This document shows positions 7,919 to 16,947 of a stretch of DNA of 64,000 bases, piece by piece. The stretch is taken from assembly GCA_947626915.1 (NCBI GenBank), contig CANQUA010000010.1, forward strand, positions 1-64,000, given 5' to 3'. Within the stretch, counting starts at the first letter, position 1; every line of letters starts with the position of its first letter. Source of the stretch: an uncultured Lachnospiraceae bacterium. GTDB lineage: Bacteria; Bacillota; Clostridia; Lachnospirales; Lachnospiraceae. The notes below the pieces were generated by a model. The model was not told the origin of the DNA. It made no database searches and saw nothing but the letters and a program-made list of their open reading frames with translations. The position numbers and the translations under genes are program-made.

Positions 7919-9067
7919 ATGGCAAACAGAATCGTATTAAATGAGACTTCCTATCATGGCGCGGGGGCCATCAGGGAAATCCCGGCAGAGGTCAAGGTCA
8001 GAGGCTTCCGGAAAGCGTTCGTATGCTCCGATCCCGACCTGCTCAAATTTGGCGTTACCAAAAAAGTTACAGATGTGCTGGATGAAGCCGGACTGGTTTA
8101 TGAGATTTACTCCAACATCAAACCCAACCCTACGATCGAGAACGTACAGACCGGCGTCGCCGCTTATAAAGCGTCCGGCGCGGACTATATCATCGCCATC
8201 GGCGGCGGTTCCTCCATGGATACCGCCAAGGCCGTCGGCATCATTATCAATAATCCGGAATTCGCGGATGTCAGGAGCCTGGAGGGCGTAGCGCCCACAA
8301 AGAAACCCTGCGTGCCCATTATCGCAGTTCCGACTACCGCCGGCACGGCCGCCGAGGTCACGATCAACTATGTCATTACCGACGTGGAGAAAAAGAGAAA
8401 ATTCGTCTGCGTAGACACCCATGATATCCCCGTGGTCGCAGTGATCGACTCCGATATGATGTCCACGATGCCGAAAGGACTGACCGCCGCCACCGGCATG
8501 GACGCCCTGACCCACGCGATCGAAGGCTACATCACGAAAGCGGCCTGGGAAATGACCGACATGTTCCATCTGAAGGCCATTGAGATCATCTCCAAGTCCC
8601 TGCGCGGCGCGGTCGCCAATACGCCGGAAGGCCGCGAGGGCATGGCTCTGGGCCAGTATATCGCAGGTATGGGATTCTCCAACGTAGGGCTGGGCATCGT
8701 ACACTCCATGGCCCATTCCCTGGGCGCCGTTTATGATACGCCCCACGGAGTCGCCAACGCGATCCTGCTCCCGTCCATCATGGCTTACAACGCGCCCTGC
8801 ACCGGCGAGAAATACAGAGAGATCGCCAGGGCCATGGGCGTCGAAGGCGTCGATGAGATGACCCAGGAAGAATACCGCAAAGCGGCCGTGGACGCGGTAC
8901 AGCAGCTGTCCATCGACGTAGGCATCCCGAAAGACCTGAAAGGGATCGTGAAAGAAGAAGACATCCAGTTCCTGGCGGAGTCCGCATACGCGGACGCCTG
9001 CCGCCCCGGCAACCCGAGAGATACTTCCGTAGAGGAGATCGTCGAACTGTATAAGGCGCTTCTGTGA
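7919..9067 (+). CDS. fucO: Lactaldehyde reductase / 1,2-propanediol oxidoreductase (Fe-ADH)
   Basis: Iron-dependent group III alcohol dehydrogenase that reduces L-lactaldehyde to L-1,2-propanediol, an anaerobic electron sink in fucose and rhamnose use. I start at the ATG giving MANRIVLNET because this matches the FucO N-terminus; AAGGAG lies 12 nt upstream, and an ATG at 7892 has no such site. The 382-residue product shows GGGSSMD for NAD binding (96-101), NPEFADVRSLEG and PTTAGTAAEVTINYVITD. The metal ligands fit Asp195, His199, His262 and His276. No fucose isomerase, kinase or aldolase gene is present in the window, so the gene stands alone. Confidence 0.93.
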   Translation: MANRIVLNETSYHGAGAIREIPAEVKVRGFRKAFVCSDPDLLKFGVTKKVTDVLDEAGLVYEIYSNIKPNPTIENVQTGVAAYKASGADYIIAIGGGSSMDTAKAVGIIINNPEFADVRSLEGVAPTKKPCVPIIAVPTTAGTAAEVTINYVITDVEKKRKFVCVDTHDIPVVAVIDSDMMSTMPKGLTAATGMDALTHAIEGYITKAAWEMTDMFHLKAIEIISKSLRGAVANTPEGREGMALGQYIAGMGFSNVGLGIVHSMAHSLGAVYDTPHGVANAILLPSIMAYNAPCTGEKYREIARAMGVEGVDEMTQEEYRKAAVDAVQQLSIDVGIPKDLKGIVKEEDIQFLAESAYADACRPGNPRDTSVEEIVELYKALL

Positions 9068-9352
9068 TCGCTCCGCTGCCGGAATGTAAAAGGAGCTGCC
9101 GTAAGCGGTAAGAGGCGCTGCGCCTCTGCCGGCCCTGCGCAGTTCTTTCCACTGTTTCTGCTGTATACAAGCAAGATCCGCACGGACCGCTCCCGGCCCC
9201 GCGGCAGGTTCCCAGGCGCTGTCGCCCGAGGACCTGCCGCAGCCGGAAGACGGTCCTGTTTTTGTGTCGAAACCTCCGCCCCGGCCCTTTCCGCAGGATC
9301 CCGGCTGCGTCACAAGGCCATCCTGTATTTTCGGTCCCGGAACCGTCAGGAC
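9068..9352. other. Non-coding gap between fucO and the S41 protease terminator
   Basis: No gene is seen. The region holds small hairpins, for example AGAGGCG/CGCCTCT at 9111-9127 and GCGGCAGGT/ACCTGCCGC at about 9211-9241. Neither is followed by a T run on the plus strand, so the end of the fucO transcript is unclear. Confidence 0.5.
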
Positions 9353-9411
9353 AAAAAAATACCGCAGGACGGCCCGTTTTCGGATCTTACGATCTGAAAA
9401 CGGTTCCGTCC
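9353..9411 (-). terminator. Terminator of the S41 protease transcript
   Basis: GGACGG..CGTTTTCGGATC, a TTAC loop and the matching GATCTGAAAACG..CCGTCC form a stem of about 18 bp with one small internal loop (9367-9411). On the minus strand seven T follow six nt later (9353-9359). It lies about 80 bp beyond the protease stop. Confidence 0.7.
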
Positions 9412-9493
9412 CGCGGCATGTGATCGACCCTGTTTCGCGAATCCCGCGTTTTTCTGCCTCATTCCCAACACAGACGATCGGACCGGCAGCAAT

Positions 9494-10840
9494 TTATTTC
9501 TCCGCCTTCTCCAGCGCCTCCAAAGCCGCGGCCAGCTGATTGTCCTCGTCCAGCTCCACCACGGACTTGGTCTTCAGTTCGTCCGCCAGTTCCACTACCA
9601 CGTCCGGCGTCACGCCCACCTCATGGATGCAGACGCCGCTGGGAATATAGTAACGGGAGGTGGTCAGCTTGATCGCGGTGCCGTCTCCCAGAGGGATCAG
9701 ATTCTGCACGATGCCCTTTCCGAAGGTCTGCGTGCCCACGACCACAGCCGCGCCGTAATCCTGCAGCGCCCCCGTAAACAGTTCCGACGCGCTGGCCGAG
9801 TTGCCGTTGACCAGCACGGCGATCGGAAGATCCAGCTCATGTCCGTCCACTTTGGGATAACCTGTCTCGCGGTATCCGTAATCGTTCTGCGCCCGGATCA
9901 GCCCGTCCTCGCAGTAATACCGGTCGCCCTTGCCGTCCTTATCCTCCGTATAGATCAGAAGGCCGTTCAGCTTATCCTCCGGCAGCACATAGGCCATCAT
10001 CTCCACCGCCGTGTCCAGAACGCCGCCCGGATTATCGCGCAGGTCGATGACCAGCTTCTCCATACCCTGGCTCTGCAGATCCTCAACGGCGGCAATAAAC
10101 TGGCTGCTGGTGACCGTGTCAAACTGAAGTACGTAGATATAGCCCACCTGATTCTCCAGCATCTGATGCTCCACCGTAGGAACTTCCACCTGACGCCGTT
10201 CGATCCGCAGCTCTACCTCCTCCGCCGCGTCGCCGCGCAGGACTGTGACATTGACAAACGTGCCTTCCTCGCCGCGGATGTCCTCATTGACCAGAAGGTC
10301 CAGATCCTTGCCGGTAATAGGCTCGCCCTCTACCTTATACAGAATATCGCCCGGAAGCAGCCCCGCCTCAAAAGCCGGCGCGTCCTTAAACACCCGAACG
10401 ATCGTGGTGACGCCGGTCGTAATATTCTGCTGCACCATCGCGCCGATTCCGCAGTATTCCCCGGCGGTATCCTCCTGGAAAGCCTTGAAATCCTCCTCGT
10501 TATAATAAGCGGCGTAGGGATCGTCCAGCCCGTACATCAGGCCCATATAGATCCCGTCCTCCACGGCCTCCATATCTTCCTCATACAGAAAATATTCCTC
10601 GACAATGTCCTGAATGTATTCCATCTTGGACGTAATCTTATCAAAGAAACTATCCTGAATCGCCTCTTCCCCCGCCTGGGCCTGCTGCATGTTCGTCTGG
10701 GCCTGACTGTCAATGACCGTCCGCCCGATCAGGAAAATGCCCGCCGAAACGCCCACCACGGCCAGGCACACAAACGCCATGACCATCGCGCCGACCAGCA
10801 CGCCTTTCCAAAACTTATTCCTGGATTCTCTGTTTTCCAT
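9494..10840 (-). CDS. S41 family C-terminal processing peptidase (CtpA-like)
   Basis: Membrane-anchored serine protease acting outside the cell membrane. Residues 10-38 form the single N-terminal membrane anchor. A PDZ domain lies near 125-215 (FKDAPAFEAGLLPGDIL). The protease core has DLRDNPGG (266-273), the NSASASE serine motif (347-353) and catalytic Lys375 in TFGKG. Length is 448 residues. GAGGAGAG precedes the ATG, and an isolated TATAAT at 10941-10946 may be a -10 box. The gene follows ftsEX, and such proteases often process cell-wall hydrolases. The M23 peptidase that often lies between ftsX and ctpA is absent here. Confidence 0.92.
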   Translation of the reverse strand: MENRESRNKFWKGVLVGAMVMAFVCLAVVGVSAGIFLIGRTVIDSQAQTNMQQAQAGEEAIQDSFFDKITSKMEYIQDIVEEYFLYEEDMEAVEDGIYMGLMYGLDDPYAAYYNEEDFKAFQEDTAGEYCGIGAMVQQNITTGVTTIVRVFKDAPAFEAGLLPGDILYKVEGEPITGKDLDLLVNEDIRGEEGTFVNVTVLRGDAAEEVELRIERRQVEVPTVEHQMLENQVGYIYVLQFDTVTSSQFIAAVEDLQSQGMEKLVIDLRDNPGGVLDTAVEMMAYVLPEDKLNGLLIYTEDKDGKGDRYYCEDGLIRAQNDYGYRETGYPKVDGHELDLPIAVLVNGNSASASELFTGALQDYGAAVVVGTQTFGKGIVQNLIPLGDGTAIKLTTSRYYIPSGVCIHEVGVTPDVVVELADELKTKSVVELDEDNQLAAALEALEKAEK

Positions 10841-10992
10841 AATATCTCTCCTCTCACGACTTTGTACGGCTTTTTTGAACCTCGCCGCTGAAAGGCAGAA
10901 TCATCCGATATGATTCCTTAGTATCTCCAGCGCCTGTCTGATTATACCCAACCGCCCGCGCGCAGGCAGACACGCGTCCGCCGCCACGTCCT

Positions 10993-11901
10993 CTACACAC
11001 GCAGATGCTTGCGTATCGTAAAGAAGCTGGCAAAAAATCCGATTCCCAGGCCCAGAAGCATCGCTGTCGCCGCCATATACGGGAAAATAGATTCCAGCGG
11101 CAGGAACTGAAAGATGCCGGACAGGATCTGGAATTTCTCCTGCACATAGCCGATGGCCTGATGGTACAGGTAGAACATAAAACACAGCGGGATAACCGCT
11201 CCCAAAAGTCCGATGATCACGCCCTCCACCACAAAAGGCGCGCGGATCATGCCGTTGGTGGCCCCGATGTAGCGCATGATCTGATTCTCATGCTTGCGGA
11301 ATTCCGCGGTCATATTGATCGTATTGTTGATCAGGAAAACCGACACCGCCAGCAATACGCCGATGATCAGCACGGAAAGCAGGCCGACCACCGTATTGAA
11401 GCTGGTCAGGCCGGCCGCGGCGCTGCTGGAGTAATTTACCCGCCGGACGCCTTCCAGATTCTCCAGGTAATTTACGAACTTCTCCTGTTTGGAGAGATCA
11501 TTCAGGAAGATCTGATAGGACGAAGAGCCCGCCATCGGATTATCCTCCTCAAAACCGGCTGCCAGCTCTTCAAAGCCCTCAAAATATTCCTCCTTCATGA
11601 TCTCCCAGGCGTCGTCCCCGGACGTAAACTCCATCGACGCTACCTCCGGCCGCCTGCCGATCTGATCGCCGATGGCCTGAATCTGGGTCTGGGTCAGATC
11701 CTCATCAAAAAACACCGTGATGCCTACCGTAGTTTCCACCAGATGGACCACATGCCGGACATTGACCATGATGCTGAAAAACATACAAAACAAAAAAATA
11801 CATGCAGAAATCGTAGCCACAGACGCCAGCGAAAACCAGATGTTCCTGCATATATTTTTGATACCCTGCTTGACACAGTACCAAAACGTGCTAATCCTCA
11901 T
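10993..11901 (-). CDS. ftsX: Cell-division protein FtsX
   Basis: Integral membrane partner of FtsE; the complex controls peptidoglycan hydrolases at the septum. The 302-residue protein has the FtsX layout: a cytoplasmic N-terminus, TM1 at about 22-45, a large extracellular loop (50-170), then three TM segments from about 170 to 295, with SFNTVVGLLSVLIIGVLL as TM2 and MRYIGATNGMIRAPFVVEG in the FtsX core. Its start overlaps the end of ftsE by 11 nt, typical of this pair. Confidence 0.95.
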   Translation of the reverse strand: MRISTFWYCVKQGIKNICRNIWFSLASVATISACIFLFCMFFSIMVNVRHVVHLVETTVGITVFFDEDLTQTQIQAIGDQIGRRPEVASMEFTSGDDAWEIMKEEYFEGFEELAAGFEEDNPMAGSSSYQIFLNDLSKQEKFVNYLENLEGVRRVNYSSSAAAGLTSFNTVVGLLSVLIIGVLLAVSVFLINNTINMTAEFRKHENQIMRYIGATNGMIRAPFVVEGVIIGLLGAVIPLCFMFYLYHQAIGYVQEKFQILSGIFQFLPLESIFPYMAATAMLLGLGIGFFASFFTIRKHLRV

Positions 11902-12676
11902 AAATATTTCCGCCCTCTGCTACAGAACCGGTCTCTTCCTCATCGTCGTCCCCGGCTTCTTCCTCTTCATATTCAAAATCGTCTTCATCCTCTGCCGCCG
12001 CTTCGTCCGCATATTCCGTCTCGTCGCTGATCACACAGCCGCGCTCCATACGGATCACCCGCTTGTGCATCTTCTCCACGATCTCATGGCTGTGGGTAAC
12101 CACGATCACCGTCGTCCCCATCTCATTGATCTCCTCCAGCAGCTTCATGATCTCCATGGCGTTGTGACTGTCCAGGTTGCCTGTCGGTTCGTCGGCCAGA
12201 AGCACCTCCGGCCGGTTGATCAGGGCCCTGGCGATCGCCACGCGCTGCTGTTCGCCGCCGGAAAGCTGATGCGGGAACATCTTGTATTTCGCGGAAAGTC
12301 CCACCATCTGCAGCATCTCCGGCACCGACTCGCGGATCCTCCGGGAAGAAGCGCCCACCACACGCATGGCGAACGCCACATTCTCATAAACGTTGCGGTC
12401 ATTTAAGAGGCGGAAGTCCTGAAACACGACTCCCAGCCTCCTGCGGTATTTGGGCACATAGCTTCTCGGCATTTTTCCCAGGTTCATATCGTTGACCACG
12501 ATCTTGCCGGAGGTCAGCTCTTCCTCCTTCATGAGCAGCTTGAAGATCGTAGTCTTGCCGGATCCGTTGCGGCCCATGATGAAAACGAACTCCCCGTCCT
12601 CGACGGTGATCGTAACGTTCTTCAGCGCCTTATTCCCTTCGGAATATTCCTTGCATACATTTGAAATTTCTATCAT
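11891..12676 (-). CDS. ftsE: Cell-division ATP-binding protein FtsE, with acidic tail
   Basis: ABC ATPase that drives FtsX. Walker A (GRNGSGKTT), the signature [15 protein letters not shown] and Walker B ([12 protein letters not shown]) are intact, and [19 protein letters not shown] is typical of FtsE. The family usually ends near residue 228. Here a run of about 35 residues, mostly Glu and Asp with some Tyr and Ala, is added at the C-terminus (from about residue 226). The codons for the last residues overlap ftsX. The tail is not needed for the ATPase fold and its role is unknown. Confidence 0.95.
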   Translation of the reverse strand: MIEISNVCKEYSEGNKALKNVTITVEDGEFVFIMGRNGSGKTTIFKLLMKEEELTSGKIVVNDMNLGKMPRSYVPKYRRRLGVVFQDFRLLNDRNVYENVAFAMRVVGASSRRIRESVPEMLQMVGLSAKYKMFPHQLSGGEQQRVAIARALINRPEVLLADEPTGNLDSHNAMEIMKLLEEINEMGTTVIVVTHSHEIVEKMHKRVIRMERGCVISDETEYADEAAAEDEDDFEYEEEEAGDDDEEETGSVAEGGNIYED

Positions 12677-12691
12677 CTGTCTATCTGCCCC

Positions 12692-13780
12692 TTAGAAATC
12701 CGAATTCTCCATATATTTCATGTACTTGACCACCATAAGGGCAATCTTAAACGTAATCGCGTCCTCAAAAACGCGCAGATCCAGTCCGGTACTCTTTAAC
12801 AGTTTATCCAGACGATAGACCAAAGTATTCCTGTGAATGTAAAGCTGTCTGGACGTCTCAGACACATTCAGGCTGTTCTCGAAAAATTTGTTGATCGTCG
12901 TCAATGTCTCATCGTCAAACTCGTCCGGAGATTTGCCGTCGAAGATCTCCTTGATGAACATACGGCACAGCGGCACGGGCAGCTGATAGATCAGACGGCC
13001 GATGCCCAGCTTATTGTACGCGTTCACATTCTTATCGCTGTAGAAAATCTTGCCGACGTCCAGCGCCATCTTGGCTTCCTTATAGGAACGGGAAACCTCC
13101 TTGATCTCGTTGACCACCGTGCCGAAGGCCACATGCACCTTCGTCATCGCCTCGGTATTCAGCATATCCACGATCACATTGGCGGTCTTTTCCAGATCGT
13201 CGTAGGTCTCGCCGGCTTTCACCTCGCGGACCACAATGATATTCTTTTCATCCACCGCCGTGATGAAATCCCGGGTCTTGGCCGCGAACAGACTGCGCAC
13301 CGTCTCCAGCGCGTTCGTGTCCTTCTCATTCTTCGTCTCAATGATATAGACCACCCGTTTTACGCTGGTCTCAATATGCAGCTTCTTCGCCCGGTTATAA
13401 ATATCCACCAGCAGCAGATTATCCAGCAGCAGGTTTTTGATAAAATTATCCTTGTCGAAACGCTCCTTATAGGCCACCAGCAGATTCTGGATCTGGAACG
13501 CGGCCATCTTCCCCACCATATACACGTCGTCGCTGCCGCCTTTGGCAAGCAGGATATATTCCAGCTGATGCTCGTCAAATACCTTGAAAAACTGAAATCC
13601 CTGTATCACCTGGCTGTCCGCCGGCGAATCCACAAAGGCGAGGATCGCGGCCTCATCCTCTTCCGCCTCCGAAAACGTAGTCGCCAGCGTCTTCCCCTCT
13701 GTATCGAAAACACTCAGGTCAATCCTGGTGATCCCCTTCAGTCCGTCGATCGTAGTTTGAAGAATCTGATTTGAAATCAT
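12692..13780 (-). CDS. PucR/CdaR-family transcriptional regulator
   Basis: A 362-residue DNA-binding regulator. The C-terminal 60 residues form the PucR-type helix-turn-helix (FFENSLNVSETSRQLYIHRNTLVYRLDKLL). The centre (about 140-280) is a GGDEF-like PucR domain (VHVAFGTVVNEIKEVSRSYKEAKMALD), and residues 1-110 resemble a sugar-diacid sensor region. The ligand cannot be read from sequence. It sits 15 bp upstream of ftsE, a neighbourhood I associate with Lachnospiraceae, so it may act on cell division or be merely co-transcribed. Its promoter is at 13820-13846. Confidence 0.88.
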   Translation of the reverse strand: MISNQILQTTIDGLKGITRIDLSVFDTEGKTLATTFSEAEEDEAAILAFVDSPADSQVIQGFQFFKVFDEHQLEYILLAKGGSDDVYMVGKMAAFQIQNLLVAYKERFDKDNFIKNLLLDNLLLVDIYNRAKKLHIETSVKRVVYIIETKNEKDTNALETVRSLFAAKTRDFITAVDEKNIIVVREVKAGETYDDLEKTANVIVDMLNTEAMTKVHVAFGTVVNEIKEVSRSYKEAKMALDVGKIFYSDKNVNAYNKLGIGRLIYQLPVPLCRMFIKEIFDGKSPDEFDDETLTTINKFFENSLNVSETSRQLYIHRNTLVYRLDKLLKSTGLDLRVFEDAITFKIALMVVKYMKYMENSDF

Positions 13781-13819
13781 GGTATCCCCTCTCTCCTTGT
13801 AAATTTACCCATAATCTAT

Positions 13820-13846
13820 ATTATAGCAAAATGATGAAAAAAGCAA
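13820..13846 (-). promoter_or_regulatory. Promoter of the PucR-type regulator / ftsEX operon
   Basis: A perfect TATAAT at 13820-13825 and TTGCTT at 13841-13846, spaced 15 nt (short). The sequence after the start contains GTAAATTTAC, a 10-bp perfect palindrome at about 13800-13809 that could be an operator. Confidence 0.55.
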
Positions 13847-13876
13847 GAGGTTTACGTAAGCAAAACATATCGCGGA

Positions 13877-13909
13877 ACAACAAAGAAGCGCGCCGCAAAC
13901 GGCGCGCTT
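13877..13909 (-). terminator. Terminator of the UgpC/MsmX-type ATPase gene
   Basis: AAGCGCGCCG and CGGCGCGCTT (13886-13909) make a perfect 10-bp stem with a 4-nt loop, followed on the minus strand by CTTTGTTGTT. Confidence 0.8.
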
Positions 13910-13931
13910 CCTGCTCATAAGATTTGGAATA

Positions 13932-15044
13932 CTAGTTAACGATCACGATCTCGGTGTCCTTATCGAAGATGTGAATCTTGCTGACATCCAGAGCCAGCTT
14001 CACAACGCTGCCAACCCTCGCGGTGGTTCTCGGATTGACGCTGGCGGTGAAGTTCGCATCCACTACATCGAAATACAGGTTGACGATGGAGCCCAGAAGC
14101 TCGTATACACGTACGGTCGCTTCGATCACGCTCTTAGCGGATTTCTCCAGCCACTGCTCGTCATCATGCAGATCCTCGGGACGGATGCCCAGGGTAACGG
14201 TCTTGCCGATGTAGCCCTTGCTCTCCAGCGCTTTGCCTTTCTCTGCCGGCAGAGTAATCTTGTTGCCGCCAAAGGTCAGAACCACTTCGTTGCCCTGCTT
14301 GTCAGCAACAGCGTCTACCATGTTCATCTGCGGAGCGCCGATGAATCCGGCCACGAACTTGTTGCCGGGCTTGTCATACAGATTCTGCGGGGTGTCTACC
14401 TGCTGGATCACACCGTCCTTCATAACGACGATCCTGGTACCAAGGGTCATAGCCTCTGTCTGGTCATGGGTAACGTAGATGATCGTCGCCTGCAGTCTCT
14501 GATGCAGCTTGGAGATCTCAATACGCATCTGGCCTCTCAGCTTTGCATCCAGGTTGGACAGCGGCTCGTCCATCAGGAATACCTTCGGGCTGCGAACGAT
14601 TGCACGGCCCATGGCAACACGCTGTCTCTGACCACCGGAAAGAGCCTTCGGCTTACGGTCTAACAGATGCTCCAGGTCAAGGATCCTGGCCGCTTCATGA
14701 ACCAGCTTGTCAATCTCGGTCTTCGGAGTCTTGCGCAGCTTCAGACCAAATGCCATGTTGTCGTAAACAGACATATGCGGATACAGAGCGTAGTTCTGGA
14801 AAACCATGGCGATGTCTCTGTCCTTCGGCTCTACGTCGTTTACCAGTTTGCCGTCGATATACAGCTCGCCGGAAGAGATATCTTCCAGGCCGGCGATCAT
14901 ACGCAGCGTGGTGGACTTACCGCAGCCAGAAGGTCCGACGAAGATAATGAATTCCTTGTCGGCGATCTCCAGGTTAAAATCCTTAACCGCCACAAATCCA
15001 TTCGGGTATGCCTTTGTGATGTTCTTCAATGACAAACTTGACAT
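13932..15044 (-). CDS. Sugar ABC transporter ATP-binding protein (UgpC/MsmX type)
   Basis: Cytoplasmic ATPase for carbohydrate ABC importers. The 370 residues comprise an ABC domain (1-235) with Walker A GPSGCGKSTT, Q-loop FQNYALYPHMSV, signature LSGGQRQRVAMGRA, Walker B VFLMDEPLSNLDAKLR and the switch His in THDQTEAMTLG, followed by the OB/TOBE region (240-370) typical of MalK, UgpC and MsmX. It is a single-gene unit with no permease next to it. Both LplB/LplC-type importers in this window lack an ATPase gene, and shared MsmX-type ATPases are known in Firmicutes, so this protein probably serves them (inference). Upstream lie a weak promoter and an 11-bp inverted repeat. Confidence 0.93.
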   Translation of the reverse strand: MSSLSLKNITKAYPNGFVAVKDFNLEIADKEFIIFVGPSGCGKSTTLRMIAGLEDISSGELYIDGKLVNDVEPKDRDIAMVFQNYALYPHMSVYDNMAFGLKLRKTPKTEIDKLVHEAARILDLEHLLDRKPKALSGGQRQRVAMGRAIVRSPKVFLMDEPLSNLDAKLRGQMRIEISKLHQRLQATIIYVTHDQTEAMTLGTRIVVMKDGVIQQVDTPQNLYDKPGNKFVAGFIGAPQMNMVDAVADKQGNEVVLTFGGNKITLPAEKGKALESKGYIGKTVTLGIRPEDLHDDEQWLEKSAKSVIEATVRVYELLGSIVNLYFDVVDANFTASVNPRTTARVGSVVKLALDVSKIHIFDKDTEIVIVN

Positions 15045-15116
15045 ATCAAATATCCTCCTCTTATGAGTAAATATTAGGGTGGGACTTCATAGGCGTCCCC
15101 CTTGAGTTCTGCATTA

Positions 15117-15145
15117 ATCATACACGAATCCGTTTCGTTTTGCCA
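15117..15145 (-). promoter_or_regulatory. Possible promoter of the MsmX-type ATPase gene
   Basis: TATGAT at 15117-15122 with TGGCAA 17 nt upstream. The -35 match is poor, which would suit a regulated promoter. Confidence 0.35.
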
Positions 15146-15154
15146 TATTGCAAA

Positions 15155-15184
15155 TTACCAAAATATAATTTTTTATTTTGGTAA
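15155..15184. promoter_or_regulatory. Perfect 11-bp inverted repeat, candidate operator
   Basis: TTACCAAAATA (15155-15165) and TATTTTGGTAA (15174-15184) are perfect inverted copies with an 8-nt spacer. They lie just upstream of the possible ATPase promoter and about 70 bp past the yitT-like gene. It could be an operator or an A/T-rich terminator hairpin of the upstream gene. Confidence 0.5.
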
Positions 15185-15252
15185 ATCTGCATATGGACAC
15201 AAAAATTTACCGTAACTTACGATAAATACCACAAAATCCTTACGATTTTATG

Positions 15253-16095
15253 TCAATATTCAATAAATCCTTCGCCCAGGACTTCCCGGACGTCGCTCAT
15301 AATAACGAACGCTTTCGGATCATGCTCCCAGACCAGTTCCCGGATGCGGACGATCTCCTTGCGGGACACCACGCAGAACAGCATTTTCTTCGGATTGCCG
15401 GAGTACATGCCGACCGCGGGGATCGCGGTCACGCCCCTGTCCAGTCCGTAGAGGATCGCCTGGGCGATCTCGTCGCTTTTGTCCGAAATAATCAGGGCCT
15501 GCTTGGAGAATTTCATGCCCTCCAGGATCCCGTCCGATACTTTCGACACCATAAAAATGGCAATGCAGGCGTAGAACGCCCGGGTCATGCCGAAAACGGA
15601 AGCGCCCGCCAGGACGATGATGCCGTCCAGGACCTGCATGATCTGGGCGATGGAATACTGCTTCAGCTTCCGCCGGATCAGGGCCGCCAGAAGATCGGTG
15701 CCTCCCGTCGTCGCCTGAAGCAGGAAGACCAGGCCGGCCCCGACGCCGGAAACAATGCCGCCGTAAAGGCCCGCCAGCAGCAGATCGTCCGCCACCAGAT
15801 TTATCTCCGGAACTACGTACAGCGATAAGGACAGAGCCGCCGTCGCCGCCATGGTCCGCTTAATAAAAGCAAATCCCTGCAGACGCCAGGCAATAAAGAA
15901 CAGCGGAATGTTCAGGACGGTGTTGCTGACCCACAGGGGGATGCCGGTATAGCTTTTCAGAATGATCGCAATACCCGACACGCCGCCCGTGACCAGCCCT
16001 ACCGGATCGTACATATTCTTTATGGCGAAGCCCATGATAAAGGCTCCCGTAATGATCAGAAGATAATCCACGTACGCGGGACGGTTTTTAAACAT
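15253..16095 (-). CDS. YitT family membrane protein (DUF161/DUF2179)
   Basis: A 280-residue integral membrane protein with five or six predicted TM helices in residues 1-200. The conserved GGVSGIAII and ATTGGTDLLA stretches are typical of YitT. The C-terminal soluble DUF2179 domain starts near 210 (KSDEIAQAILYGLDRGVTAIPAVGMYSG). Function of the family is unknown. It lies 4 bp after the cvfB-like gene in a run with the thioesterase gene. Confidence 0.9.
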   Translation of the reverse strand: MFKNRPAYVDYLLIITGAFIMGFAIKNMYDPVGLVTGGVSGIAIILKSYTGIPLWVSNTVLNIPLFFIAWRLQGFAFIKRTMAATAALSLSLYVVPEINLVADDLLLAGLYGGIVSGVGAGLVFLLQATTGGTDLLAALIRRKLKQYSIAQIMQVLDGIIVLAGASVFGMTRAFYACIAIFMVSKVSDGILEGMKFSKQALIISDKSDEIAQAILYGLDRGVTAIPAVGMYSGNPKKMLFCVVSRKEIVRIRELVWEHDPKAFVIMSDVREVLGEGFIEY

Positions 16096-16099
16096 GCTG

Positions 16100-16933
16100 T
16101 CATACCTTTTCGATCGTGTTTTCTGTAATCCGTATCCGGCCCTCTTTCAGCAGATGGCCCACCGCCCGCTTAAAGGCGTTTTTACTGAGATGAAATTCCT
16201 CCCGGATCCGTTCGGGAGACGCTTTATCGTTGAACGGAAGCACGCCGCCGTGTTCCTCCACGGCGCTCAAAACCTTCTCGGCATCCGCGTCGATCTGGAT
16301 ATAGGATTTCTCCCTGGGACTTAAATCCAGTTTTCCGTCCTCGCGGACTTTCATCACCCTGGCTTCCACCACGTCGCCTACGTGGATGCCGCCGTAAAGC
16401 TCCTTCTCCGGGATCATCCCGTAATAAATATTGTCCACGGCCACAAACGCCCCAAGGCGCTCGTTGATCTCGTAAACCGTACCGGTGACCCGGTCGTCCT
16501 TCTGGTAAGGCGAACCATTGCTCATATAACGGTATACGTTCATGGTCGCTGCCAGACGGCTGCTCTTATCCCGGTAAACGGCCACCAGGCACTGCTCCCC
16601 GGCCTGCACGGGATGGTTCTGCTCCTTAAACGGAAGAAGAAGATCTTTCTCCAGCCCCATGTCCAGAAACGCGCCGATCCGGCCCACTTCTTTCACGGTC
16701 AGAACGCCTACCTCCCCTACCTGCAGAAGCGGCTTCCTGGTCGTGGCGATCAGGCGGTCCGCGGAATCCTTGTAAATGAATACCGTCAGCCTGTCCCCGA
16801 TCTGCGTCCCCTCAGGCACCTGTTTTCTGGGAAGGAGCACGGCCGTCTCGTCCCCCTGTTTCTCCCCCAGATATACGCCAAATTTCTTCTCGCGCACCAC
16901 TTCCAGTTCCTGCACTTTTCCTAATTCGATCAT
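16100..16933 (-). CDS. CvfB-like S1 RNA-binding protein
   Basis: A 277-residue protein with three S1-like OB repeats and a C-terminal winged helix, as in CvfB/YitL. S1 regions fall at about 1-65, 70-135 (VGEVGVLTVKEVGRIGAFLDMG) and 145-215 (RVTGTVYEINERLGAFVAVD); the winged helix covers 230-277 (HLSKNAFKRAVGHLLKEGRI). I start at 16933 because GGAGGGGAT lies just upstream; the frame is open a further 27 codons, but those residues look random. CvfB affects virulence-factor expression in staphylococci; here a general RNA-binding role is all that can be said. Confidence 0.9.
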   Translation of the reverse strand: MIELGKVQELEVVREKKFGVYLGEKQGDETAVLLPRKQVPEGTQIGDRLTVFIYKDSADRLIATTRKPLLQVGEVGVLTVKEVGRIGAFLDMGLEKDLLLPFKEQNHPVQAGEQCLVAVYRDKSSRLAATMNVYRYMSNGSPYQKDDRVTGTVYEINERLGAFVAVDNIYYGMIPEKELYGGIHVGDVVEARVMKVREDGKLDLSPREKSYIQIDADAEKVLSAVEEHGGVLPFNDKASPERIREEFHLSKNAFKRAVGHLLKEGRIRITENTIEKV

Positions 16934-16947
16934 ATCCCCTCCAGCGG

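Noticed and set aside
7937..9313. A 458-codon minus-strand open frame opposite fucO
   Set aside because: It is the complement of a clearly functional FucO gene; the sequence has no recognisable domain and reflects high GC codon bias.
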